DNA of 64,000 nt, taken from assembly GCF_010093595.1 (NCBI RefSeq), contig NW_022985439.1:2562479-2626478 (forward strand), in the 5' to 3' direction. Made by a program: the position numbers and the translations under genes. Position 1 is the stretch's first letter; every line of letters begins with the position of its first letter. The stretch is from Mytilinidion resinicola. Taxonomy: Eukaryota > Ascomycota > Dothideomycetes > Mytilinidiales > Mytilinidiaceae. Shown piece by piece: positions 1-8,243 of the stretch. Under the pieces are notes generated by a model, which did no database searches, was not told where the DNA came from, and saw nothing but the letters and a program-made list of their open reading frames with translations.

Positions 1-920
1 CCAACTATGGCGGCGTGTACGCAGGAGACGGCTCCAACACCGGTGTCCGCGAGCGTGTAGAATCCTCCGACCTCGTCCTCAGCATCGGCGCCATCAAATC
101 CGACTTCAACACCGCCGGCTTCACTTACCACATCAGCCAGCTCAATACCATCGACTTCCACTCTAGCTACACCCGCGTGCGCTACTCCGAATACCCCGGC
201 GTGCGGATGAACGGCGTCCTAGCAAAGGTTACGGCAAAACTAGGCAAGCTCTCCATCGAGAAAGGCCCAACACCGACGAATGAGATTCCCGAGGAGGAGA
301 TCTTGTCTGGCGAGCCAACAATCACGCAGGCGTGGTTCTGGCCCAGACTGGGACAGTGGTTGAAACCGAAGGATATCGTTATCACAGAGACCGGCACGGC
401 CAACTTCGGCATCTGGGAGACGCGTTTCCCAGAGGGTGTCAACGCCATCTCACAAGTTCTCTGGGGCTCGATCGGCTACGCGACGGGCTCGTGCCAGGGC
501 GCCGCGCTCGCTGCGAAGGAACTCGGTATCGAGCGGACCATTCTCTTCACGGGTGACGGTAGTTTCCAGCTCACGGCGCAGGAAGTGTCGACGATGCTCC
601 GGAATAACCTCAACCCAATCATTTTCGTCATTTGCAATGGTGGATACACTATCGAGCGATACATTCACGGCTGGACGGACGCCTACAACGATGTGCAGGA
701 GTGGGACTACAAGTCGCTGCCCAAGGCGTTCGGCGCGAAGCCAGGACAGGCGCAGACGTACCGGGTGGAGACGAAGCAGGAAGTTGAGATGCTGTTCCTG
801 GACAAGAACTTTGTGGAGAGCAAGGCGCTGAGATTCGTAGAGTTGGTGATGTCGTGGGACGATGCGCCGAAGGCGTTGAAGCTGACGGCCGAGGCGGCGG
901 CGAAGCGGAATGCGGAGTAA
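1..920 (+). CDS. PDC: Pyruvate decarboxylase, C-terminal part (5' end outside window)
   Basis: The frame is open from the window edge (first full codon at 3) to a TAA at 918-920, giving about 305 residues of a thiamine-diphosphate enzyme. The first visible residues, [10 protein letters not shown], belong to the middle domain of pyruvate decarboxylases. The ThDP/Mg-binding signature is clear: GDGS at about 552-563, followed some 25 residues later by the conserved Asn in CNGGYTIE, and the upstream ETGTANFG segment matches the PDC C-terminal domain. Family knowledge: PDC is cytosolic, converts pyruvate to acetaldehyde and CO2, and in filamentous fungi can form filaments. Related indole- or phenylpyruvate decarboxylases share the fold, but the overall wording is closest to true fungal PDC. 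No intron is visible in this part. The N-terminal substrate-binding domain lies upstream of the window. Confidence 0.9.
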   Translation, partial: NYGGVYAGDGSNTGVRERVESSDLVLSIGAIKSDFNTAGFTYHISQLNTIDFHSSYTRVRYSEYPGVRMNGVLAKVTAKLGKLSIEKGPTPTNEIPEEEILSGEPTITQAWFWPRLGQWLKPKDIVITETGTANFGIWETRFPEGVNAISQVLWGSIGYATGSCQGAALAAKELGIERTILFTGDGSFQLTAQEVSTMLRNNLNPIIFVICNGGYTIERYIHGWTDAYNDVQEWDYKSLPKAFGAKPGQAQTYRVETKQEVEMLFLDKNFVESKALRFVELVMSWDDAPKALKLTAEAAAKRNAE

Positions 921-1464
921 GCGGGTGAAAGCAGGTGTTCTTCAGGTGAGGTGGATTATAGAGCGGGCCACCTTTCAGAATGACGAGGATCGTTGCGATG
1001 CTTTTCTGCGAAAACTGGCAACGAGGTAATGAGACACGATTCTGACATCGTCGGGAGCGGCTGGAAGGGTTATCAGCACTCCCACATCTTCTCTTAATAC
1101 TATAGACTTGAAAAGCTTCTTATCCGACTTCTCTCTTTTTTGTTCAGCGCTCAAATCACGGATTGAGCGTGGTGCTCAGACATGGAAGCAACGACCCTTT
1201 CTGCTGCCTCAGGCAAACCACGCGCACTCCAACTTTATTCCAACCTCACCAAACACCCCCAACAAAGATCTTCTATTATCAAACTTCACAGTCTATTCCC
1301 CTGCTATCAAAAGCAATGTCCTCTAAGCAACCACACAGCTCTCCACGTTTCATTCCTGCTCTTTCACCGCACTGCTCAGACTGCGGGAACAGGGAGATCA
1401 GGGACGTCTTGCATTCACCACCCAAACGTCGGCCAAACGTGGCTCCGCAACCTTTACGTCAGTA

Positions 1465-1496
<32 letters not shown>

Positions 1497-2035
1497 GCGA
1501 GAGTGCAACCAGCTTTCGACACTCTCACGCTCTCTCACAGCCCCCACGTGTAGACCTGTGACCTCATGACGGAATTTCCGTCCACCTTCCACCCACCTCC
1601 ATCACCGCACCGCAACAGACCGGTCTTCATCACCAAACCTTCCTACCACCGTCTGCTCTAGCAGAGTAGAGGCGTGGGAGTGAACCGGCGTCCTTAGACT
1701 CTGCCCTGCTCCAACCGCGGAAGGGTGTGTGTCTGTCCTACAGCGACCATCAACACCAACACCAACACCAGCACCCAACGACGTCAGATCTGACCTCCAA
1801 GCGCGATTCACAGGCCAAAAGAGTGAATTTCAGGTAGGCGAAATCTTTCTATTCAAACCCCCTTTAACTTGCCCGCACTCTACTGCACCATCCCCTGCAC
1901 TCATCACCACCGCCTCTTCATCTTCCTCGACCCCAAGTCCCCCCTCCAGGCCGGATTAGGCCCTTGTATTCAGTCTCACATCGAAGGGCAGCCTACAGAC
2001 CAACCGACCATCCCCTCGGGATACAGCAGACAACC
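921..2035. other. Intergenic: PDC 3' region and kinase leader
   Basis: About 1.1 kb with no supportable gene. It holds a GCA microsatellite (1466-1495), pyrimidine-rich stretches at 1190-1420 and 1850-1950, and a short ACCAAC-type run near 1750-1770 that probably lies in the promoter or leader of the downstream kinase. Short open frames here have no recognisable content. Confidence 0.6.
1466..1495. repeat. (GCA)10 microsatellite
   Basis: Ten perfect tandem GCA units lie between the PDC and kinase genes. They would read as polyGln, polySer or polyAla on the plus strand, but no convincing coding frame surrounds them. They are useful as a polymorphic marker. Confidence 0.9.
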
Positions 2036-3280
2036 ATGGCCTCCTCGCCACCATCCCCCGGAGCCATCTCTATGCGCTCCATCAACTCGCACAAAACCAT
2101 CCATCGCTACAACGCGCGCACCTGGAAGCAGACCAAAACCCTCGGCAAGGGCGGCGAAGGCACGGCCGACCTGCACACGTCGCGTTGGAACAAGGAGACG
2201 AAGCTCGTGATCAAAGTGGTCAAGATGCCCGACACGACCGGCAGCGACAACCGCCCAATCGAGCTGATCCGGCTGGCCTGCCTGCCGTCGACGTGCAACC
2301 GCATCGTCGAACTGCTCGGCAGCGAGCTGCACACGCCAAGCCCGGGTCTGTGCAGCCTGTTCCTCGAGTACTGCCCGATGGGCGACGTGCGGCACTGGCG
2401 GATCACCGAGTACGAGAACAAGAACCGCAAGCCCGTGCCCGAGACGATGATCTGGCGCTTCTTCATCCAGATGAGCCAGGCGCTCGCCTTCCTGCACCAG
2501 GGCGTCGGCATGGTGGACACGGATGGGAACGCATACGTGGGCTGGACGTCGCTGATTCACCGCGACATCAAGCCCTGCAACATCCTCGTCAAGGCCAACA
2601 AGGGCTCCATCTACCCCTCGTTCAAGCTCGCGGACTTCGGCATCTCAAAGTTTCATGACCCGAGCAAGACGGAGACAGAGGCGGGCACGTATCTCTGGCA
2701 GCCGCCGGAGCTGCCGCGGGTTTCGACGCGCGAGGCGGATGTCTGGAGTGTCGGGGCATGCGTGCATTACCTAGCGACGGGTAAGGCGCCCGTGGAGGAG
2801 CAGCAGGAGTTCATCCACCGGAAGTGGGCCAGTTGGGGGCACAAGTATCCGACGGGCGTGGACGCGAAGGATAGGCACTATTGGGACAAGCAGTGTCCGC
2901 GGCGGCCGACGCATATCAATGTGTCGAAAGAGGCGCAGCTGGAGGCCGGCGTTGAAAAAGGTAAGCTGAGACAGCAGTATAGCGATGAGCTCGACAAGTG
3001 GATGATGAAGGCGTTGAATATGAAGGCGACTCAGCGGCCTTGGGCGGTGGATCTCCTGAAGGGAGTAGAGAGAGACGGGAGGAGGTTGATCAAGAAGATG
3101 TCGAAGGCGAGCGGATTGGTGGATCTCGAGATGAAGTGCGAGCCAGTGCCGATGGATGATCCAGATTCGGACTCAAATGACGGGGGGTTCGTGGCGATGA
3201 TGTTGGACGAGGATGAACTGAATTTCGACGAGCCAGACATGGATCCTTCCACGAACTATCGCGGGAGGAAGCCTAGGTGA
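2036..3280 (+). CDS. Protein kinase (Ser/Thr type, fungal)
   Basis: This is a 414-residue protein kinase. I chose the ATG at 2036 because it has a near-ideal context (CAACCATGGC) and lies just before the kinase domain; the open frame continues 24 codons upstream without family content. Visible motifs are a glycine-rich loop GKGGEG (res. 37-42), the VAIK-type lysine in LVIK (K60), the catalytic loop IHRDIKPCN (HRD 175-177), DFG (200-202), and an APE-like region replaced by QPPEL. All catalytic residues are present, so it should be active. The C-terminal tail is acidic, then basic. The stop at 3278 lies inside a good intron signature (GTGAGG at 3277, CTTAAC, CTCTAG ending at 3334). If spliced, the protein gains a basic tail of about 20 residues and ends at 3395. 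The substrate is unknown; it resembles lineage-expanded fungal kinases rather than a named pathway kinase. Confidence 0.8.
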   Translation: MASSPPSPGAISMRSINSHKTIHRYNARTWKQTKTLGKGGEGTADLHTSRWNKETKLVIKVVKMPDTTGSDNRPIELIRLACLPSTCNRIVELLGSELHTPSPGLCSLFLEYCPMGDVRHWRITEYENKNRKPVPETMIWRFFIQMSQALAFLHQGVGMVDTDGNAYVGWTSLIHRDIKPCNILVKANKGSIYPSFKLADFGISKFHDPSKTETEAGTYLWQPPELPRVSTREADVWSVGACVHYLATGKAPVEEQQEFIHRKWASWGHKYPTGVDAKDRHYWDKQCPRRPTHINVSKEAQLEAGVEKGKLRQQYSDELDKWMMKALNMKATQRPWAVDLLKGVERDGRRLIKKMSKASGLVDLEMKCEPVPMDDPDSDSNDGGFVAMMLDEDELNFDEPDMDPSTNYRGRKPR

Positions 3281-3625
3281 GGAAAGGGCGCACCCGTCGA
3301 AGCATTTTTTGTGCTCATCTTAACAAAACTCTAGGAAGGTTACGGTCACGACAAGATCCATAAAGCTCCGTGGTCGCTCCGCGGCAGTTGCCTGAGGTCT
3401 TTCGACTCGAGGCTCACTTAGCTTTGGCGTTTGGCTCTATCGAATCGCCGATAGACGGATGGGCGTGGACTGGCGTTGGATACCCTTCCTCTGAAAAGTC
3501 AGAATCCGGCAACCGATGGCGATCGAAGTATTGGGTGCAACTAATTCTGCGATGCATATCAGCATCCACACAAATGAAAAACAATACCAATAAACCTCGA
3601 ACTTACATGCTGTGCCTAATCATCC

Positions 3626-4396
3626 TCAAGGCCCTATCCTCCAAATCCTCAGGATCTGCAGCTTCTCCCACCCAGCTTTCTTCCCGCTAGACCCGACCGT
3701 CTCGACCGCCCAGCTTTTTCCCCAGCTCATGATGTGCTCTTTGACCTCATTGGGCTTGTTTTGTGCACAGAGGAGGATGAACGCCACTCCTCTTTCCGGG
3801 TGGAGGATGTCCGGAAGCTGGGCTAGCAGTTTGTTCGTGATCTCCATACCATCTGCACCTCCAGCGTAGGACAGAGCGAGTAGATGCGAGTCTTGCTCGA
3901 ACGAAGTGGATTTCGCGCCTGGGGATAGCGTATTATAGTTCTCGTGCGCTACCAAATCCGGAAGATCGGGGGTAGGCACGTACGGTGGGTTAAATATGAG
4001 AACATCCACGGAGCCAGAGCGGATTGGAGATGCCAGATCTGCATTGACTACATCGAGGAAGTGGCCTGGTTTCGAGGTCCCGGGATCTGTGACAGCGGTT
4101 TGTAGAGTGGTGGTGGATGCCCGGCAGGCGAAGCCGTTGATGTCTGTCCCAAGCGCTACGACGTCGCTGCGGCCGAAGATGGTGGAGGCATTGGCGGCGA
4201 CGAAGGCGAGGACGACGCCGGAGCCTGTGCCGACTTCGAGGACGAGCGGGGAGGGTGGTTCGGGGGGGTGGAAGCGGGAGTGGAGGAAGGCGGTTTCGGC
4301 GGGGGAGGAGAGGGTGTCTAGGAGTAGGAAGGAGTCCTCGGCGGGTTCGTAGACGTTGTCGAAGGAGACGTGGGAGGTGGAGGGCGTGGGGAGCAT
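3626..4396 (-). CDS. MTQ2: eRF1 glutamine methyltransferase, HemK/MTQ2 family
   Basis: This is a 256-residue class I SAM-dependent methyltransferase. The start at 4396 is chosen because the residues that follow, MLPTPSTSHVSFDNVYEPAEDSF, correspond to the N-terminus of Mtq2/N6AMT1; upstream in-frame codons have no family content. Motif I is LEVGTGSG and motif IV is FNPPY, the NPPY hallmark of N-glutamine methyltransferases. Family knowledge: with the zinc protein Trm112 as partner, Mtq2 methylates the Gln of the GGQ loop in eRF1 and so tunes translation termination. It appears to be a single exon. It is head to head with SDHAF3, only 184 bp apart, so the two probably share a bidirectional promoter. 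Confidence 0.88.
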   Translation of the reverse strand: MLPTPSTSHVSFDNVYEPAEDSFLLLDTLSSPAETAFLHSRFHPPEPPSPLVLEVGTGSGVVLAFVAANASTIFGRSDVVALGTDINGFACRASTTTLQTAVTDPGTSKPGHFLDVVNADLASPIRSGSVDVLIFNPPYVPTPDLPDLVAHENYNTLSPGAKSTSFEQDSHLLALSYAGGADGMEITNKLLAQLPDILHPERGVAFILLCAQNKPNEVKEHIMSWGKSWAVETVGSSGKKAGWEKLQILRIWRIGP

Positions 4397-4580
4397 GCTA
4401 CATGTGTGTATTGCATGCGTGAAACAAATGGAGGGGATGGTGGGATGTGGTTTTTGGTGATGCCGGGAGGTGCAAGTCGAGCCGAGGTGGTTTTCCTGAG
4501 CTTTATTTTTTTTCCCGCTGACGACACCACTGTTCCTGCATCTGACTTCGACGCATTGAATGTGAGAGGGGCTCGTAATT
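4397..4580. promoter_or_regulatory. Bidirectional promoter of MTQ2 and SDHAF3
   Basis: 184 bp separate the divergent start codons of MTQ2 (minus) and SDHAF3 (plus). Both 5' untranslated regions and any core promoter must fit in this interval. No TATA box is obvious on either strand. Confidence 0.5.
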
Positions 4581-5145
4581 ATGAGGCCCACGACGAGATT
4601 GTTTGCGACTGTGGCTGGGGAGGCGACGAAGTCTCTTAGGCCGACGCAGATGGCGCTGTTGCCGCCGATACTGCTCTACCGGCGGTTGTTTAGGGTGCAT
4701 AGGTATCATCTGCCGCGGGAGCAGCGTTTGCTAGGGGATGAGTATATAAAGGCTGAGTTTAGGGCGCATCAGAAGATTGATAATCCGGTGCATATTGTGA
4801 GTAGATTTCTTGGGGGGCATTGGCGCTTGGGCGGTGCTGATAATCTACAGATTGGCTTTCTCACGGAATGGCAGCACTATGCGCAATTGATTGAAGGAGG
4901 GACGTGGAGAGGAGAAAAAATCGACAAGCAGAAGATCGAGAAGATGAGCGGTTAGTAGATCTTCCTTCGGCTCTTCCCAGAGGTGCTTCATGCGTCACCG
5001 TTGTCTTCACCACGAGAAGTTATTCCCAGTGCCGAGGCTGATTTCAACCGCAGACCAACAAATTGGACAGCTCTACGAATTGATGCAGGCTATTCGAAAG
5101 CAAGACCTCATCGACAACGATCCAGAGTACGATCCGGATAAGTGA
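4581..5145 (+). CDS. SDHAF3: Succinate dehydrogenase assembly factor 3 (LYR protein)
   Basis: A three-exon gene of 135 residues: exons 4581-4796, 4851-4950 and 5054-5145. Intron 1 (4797-4850) has GTGAGT, GCTGAT and CTACAG. Intron 2 (4951-5053) has GTTAGT and CCGCAG. Intron 1 keeps the frame, so an unspliced reading hides it. Exon 1 carries an N-terminal mitochondrial leader and then LLPPILLYRRLFRVH, the LYR motif of Acn9/SDHAF3, then LLGDEYIKAEFR. Exon 2 gives GFLTEW. Exon 3 gives QIGQLYELMQAIRK and an acidic tail. Family knowledge: this matrix protein protects and delivers the Fe-S subunit during assembly of respiratory complex II and is needed for gluconeogenic growth in yeast (ACN9). Length matches the family. 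Confidence 0.9.
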
Positions 5146-5319
5146 ATACGGTACGTGGCGGGTCAACTTCATCCCATATTGGAGGCTGACGGCCACGATA
5201 GATGCCTTCAGTCTTCACTACGCAAGCGTCACGAAAAAACCACGCAGCGTCATAAAAAACCACGACCAACGCAATCCATGCGGTTGCCATTGTAGCTGTA
5301 CGCCAGCGCATCTATAGCT

Positions 5320-5577
5320 TCACTCCTCCGCGGATGCTATCTTCCTATATAGAAGCCTTGGACTCGTCCCGATATATCTTCTCCAGACATTTGAATGGAA
5401 CAAACCATATGCATTGAGCATCTTGCGAAACCCAGCCTCGTTCGAGCCTCTCTCCAAGGCGTTCGCTCTCTCATACCCGGGTTTCTGATATACCCTAGGA
5501 CACCATAGACCGCGGCAGAAGTGTGTACACAGAACCAAGAAAGAGTCGGACATAGCTGACCGGACTCGTAGCATCAT
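5320..5577 (-). CDS. Possible small protein, function unknown
   Basis: An 85-codon open frame on the minus strand between SDHAF3 and the Cys-rich gene. The C-terminal half (ERANALERGSNEAGF, then MLNAYGLFHSNVW) reads like genuine protein. The N-terminal third may contain a short intron (GT at about 5537, AG at about 5487). A second minus-strand frame at 5108-5311 begins with a hydrophobic segment (WIALVVVFYDAAWFF) and overlaps the SDHAF3 last exon. I recognise no family and give this low weight. Confidence 0.22.
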   Translation of the reverse strand: MMLRVRSAMSDSFLVLCTHFCRGLWCPRVYQKPGYERANALERGSNEAGFRKMLNAYGLFHSNVWRRYIGTSPRLLYRKIASAEE

Positions 5578-5619
5578 CTATCGGAGCCCACTGCCTTTCC
5601 AAACCACCCGAATTCAGAG

Positions 5620-6015
5620 ATGTGCCACTGCGTTCAAAACTTATCACCATCTTGCCCACATGCCTGGCTCGAGCTCATTGACCCTTGCTACCCAGGCCGA
5701 AACCTCGACACCTGCCCGCGTTTCCAAGACGGCGCCTTGACAATTGTCAGTCGATTACCACCTTTTCGGAAGAAATGGGCCCCTCCTCACTGTTGTCCGC
5801 GGTGCAACCTCGGAGGATACGATGGCAGAGTTACAAAGATGATTGTTCGGGAAAGTCATGGTTGCAAGCTTGGCAGGAGTCCACCACGGCCCCCACCGAG
5901 GTCGCGGCGCGGGTACGGGTACGGATATGGGGATGACTATGGGTACGACTACCGGGACCGACGATATGGATATAGGGAGCCGTCCTATGGAGGTGGCTGC
6001 TGTGTCTTGATGTGA
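5620..6015 (+). CDS. Small Cys-rich putative zinc-binding protein with GY-rich tail
   Basis: A single-exon frame of 131 residues. The N-terminal half has regularly spaced metal-ligand candidates: C2, C4, C12, H14 (CPH), C23, C32 and CCPRC (res. 58-62). The C-terminal 45 residues are low complexity, RGYGYGYGDDYGYDY followed by YGYREPSYGGGCC. Two other small genes in this window (29973-30170 and 37268-37483) have the same C2/C12/H14/C23/C32/CPxC spacing, which supports this one being real and suggests a treble-clef or zinc-ribbon-like fold. No characterised family comes to mind. The YG-rich tail resembles low-complexity RNA- or surface-associated tails, but that is speculation. Confidence 0.6.
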   Translation: MCHCVQNLSPSCPHAWLELIDPCYPGRNLDTCPRFQDGALTIVSRLPPFRKKWAPPHCCPRCNLGGYDGRVTKMIVRESHGCKLGRSPPRPPPRSRRGYGYGYGDDYGYDYRDRRYGYREPSYGGGCCVLM

Positions 6016-6755
6016 TATTGCGGGCTTTATTTTGGGGGCTATGTGTTTCTTTTACGATGCCATATTTGTGCTGGAGTTTGGGTGTGTAAGACTATCACAG
6101 TTCTCTGTCTCGGCTTGTCAAGCTTATGGAGGAAGCTAGCTAAGGCACGAGCATAGGGATATTTACCAACTATTCCACATCATTTTTCACCAGAGCCCTG
6201 GCTCTACTCTAACATACTCGAAACTGTCTCCATTCCAATTCTGACCTTAAATGATCTCTCAATACCATTACATTGATCAATTCTATCGAGCATATGTTAA
6301 TGACGTGACGCTGGCCAGTCGAATCGGGACTGGCCGGAGCTGAGGCACCAGCTCTCCCGAGAACCACATGCCCCGCGAACATGCAACACCACGTCAGGGT
6401 TCTCGCGCGCATCGTCACCACTTCACCCACGCTTCCTGTTCTACCTTCCGCTGCCCCATACCCACGAATCATATCCCATAAGCGACACGAACGCAACCGG
6501 CGACGTTGCAAGAAACGTGTTCTCAACCACCCAGGCAACAGCGGCGCAGTCGCGGTACCTATTTAGCTAGAGCTACCGCATCCGCAGCACCACACGTACG
6601 ATACGATACGACACGACTCGAGTTTCATAGCATTCCTACCGCCATATACCGCATACATACACGTATCGAAACGCGAATAAGGCGCGACAAACTTGTATCT
6701 GCTACACGTCCTTCACGCCGAGTATAAACAAGCCCCACCACAACAACCAAACAAC

Positions 6756-7382
6756 ATGGCCGCCTTCTTCGAGAACCTCTGGGCCTCGGTCTTCACCCCC
6801 GGCCCCACCCCGACCCTCCTCCTCGCCACCAACGCATCCTTCGCCGCGCTGCAGGTCCTCCTCCTCGCCCTCCTCCTCGCGACCTACAGCATCCACTTCG
6901 TTATTCTGTCCGGCCTGACTGCGGGGCTATGGTGGGCGATTAATTGGTTCGCGGGCGAGTTGCGCGCTGCGCAAGAGAAGGAAGAAGCTGCGAAGCGGAT
7001 ACGGGATGCGCGGCGCGAGCGGGGAAAGGGGAAAGAGGGTCCCGGAAGTGATGGTGGCGAGGCGATGGATAGTGGGGACGATACGGAGGTGGATGCAGAG
7101 GAGGAGAGGAAGAAGGGGAAGAAGAGCGGGAAGGTGAAGGGGGAGAAGCAGAGTGCCGGGCTTGCGGCGCCGGGAGGGCAGAGGAAGGAGAGCAGCCCCC
7201 CGCCGCAGTATACGGAGGTCAGTGGAGGTGCGCCCGGGGCGGGGACGACGGGGGGTAAGGCGAGTTTGAGTCCGCTTGTAGATCAGGCGGTGAAGAGGAG
7301 GAGTGTTGGGGAGAGCACGGGGGAGTTGAGCACGGATAGTGAGTGGGAAAAGGTGTCGGAGGATGGGTCGCGGGAGAGATAG
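6756..7382 (+). CDS. PKR1: V-ATPase assembly factor Pkr1
   Basis: A 208-residue ER membrane protein. The ATG at 6756 (context ACAACATGGC) is preferred over an in-frame start 21 codons upstream because Pkr1 proteins begin MA-FF--LW-SVFTPGPTPTL, exactly as here. Two hydrophobic segments follow (about res. 18-42, SFAALQVLLLALLLATYSI, and 45-66, ending LWWAINWFAGEL). The rest is a charged, disordered cytosolic tail of about 140 residues, rich in Lys/Glu/Gly and longer than the yeast protein. Family knowledge: Pkr1 acts in the ER with Vma12, Vma21 and Vma22 to assemble the Vo sector of the vacuolar proton pump. The GC-rich downstream half lacks introns. Confidence 0.85.
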   Translation: MAAFFENLWASVFTPGPTPTLLLATNASFAALQVLLLALLLATYSIHFVILSGLTAGLWWAINWFAGELRAAQEKEEAAKRIRDARRERGKGKEGPGSDGGEAMDSGDDTEVDAEEERKKGKKSGKVKGEKQSAGLAAPGGQRKESSPPPQYTEVSGGAPGAGTTGGKASLSPLVDQAVKRRSVGESTGELSTDSEWEKVSEDGSRER

Positions 7383-8243
7383 GGTGGGTTTGCAGAGGAA
7401 AGATCTAGGGAAAGAACTTAGATGCGTTGAATTTGGTTTCGGATACCGCTGTGCTGTCTTGATGTAAGGAGCTTCGTAGATCACATACCCCCGAGTTTTG
7501 TTAGTATTCATCAAGTTGTTTACCATGTGAAGGTTGTATCGAGTTTTGAACAACTCATCTACTCTTCGTGCTCTCATGCCTACAGTTCGTAGTTCTACTC
7601 TATACCATAGCTATACGACGAAGAAATAGGAAAGCCGTACTGGATCCAGCAATTTAGCTCATCTGGTCACGTGAATTTGGAATCCCCTGCAACCTAGAGA
7701 TCCATAAACACGACGAAAATAGTAATAATGGACTTGTTTTGACTTAATGCATTCTCACGAAACGCTTTCGAAGATGGACTGAGCAATTTTGTATCTCCGA
7801 CATGTGCTTTTCTTGGCATGAGTTGCAAGCTGGAGGCAGACATCCCGAATCAACAACAAGGCTGCGTCTCCGCACAATACAGCATTTACCATCGCCATGC
7901 CAGCCACAAAGGCTCAATGCAGAATTCACTTTCTTCATCCTTATCACACGGCCGGAGATTCATTGGTCGGTCCGGCGCTAAGAATGATGTTTGGGTGATA
8001 TTCCAGGTTCTATCCGCTGTCCTTGCGTCCTGCGAACGATTACTTCTCATCGTCCAGCCATGGGATCTGTCGACGAAGGCCAACCTAAGGACTCTGGATA
8101 CATCGAGTAACAAAAAAGGCTTGCGATTAACCATAGAATAACACAGCCTACAGAACAGTAGTTTCAATTTCCATGACATATTGAGACAGCGCTTGAGGTA
8201 ATCTGTCCCCTTGAAACTTTCCTATCGCCTCAAAACAGCAACC
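7383..8243. other. Intergenic, no gene seen
   Basis: 860 bp between convergent genes (PKR1 and the HET gene). It holds both 3' regions and a CACGTG palindrome near 7668. Several 60-110 codon frames on both strands have no family content or codon bias. Confidence 0.6.

Noticed and set aside
1182..1553. Frame through the GCA repeat ending in polyGln
   Set aside because: No protein-like content outside the repeat and no leader or splice support.
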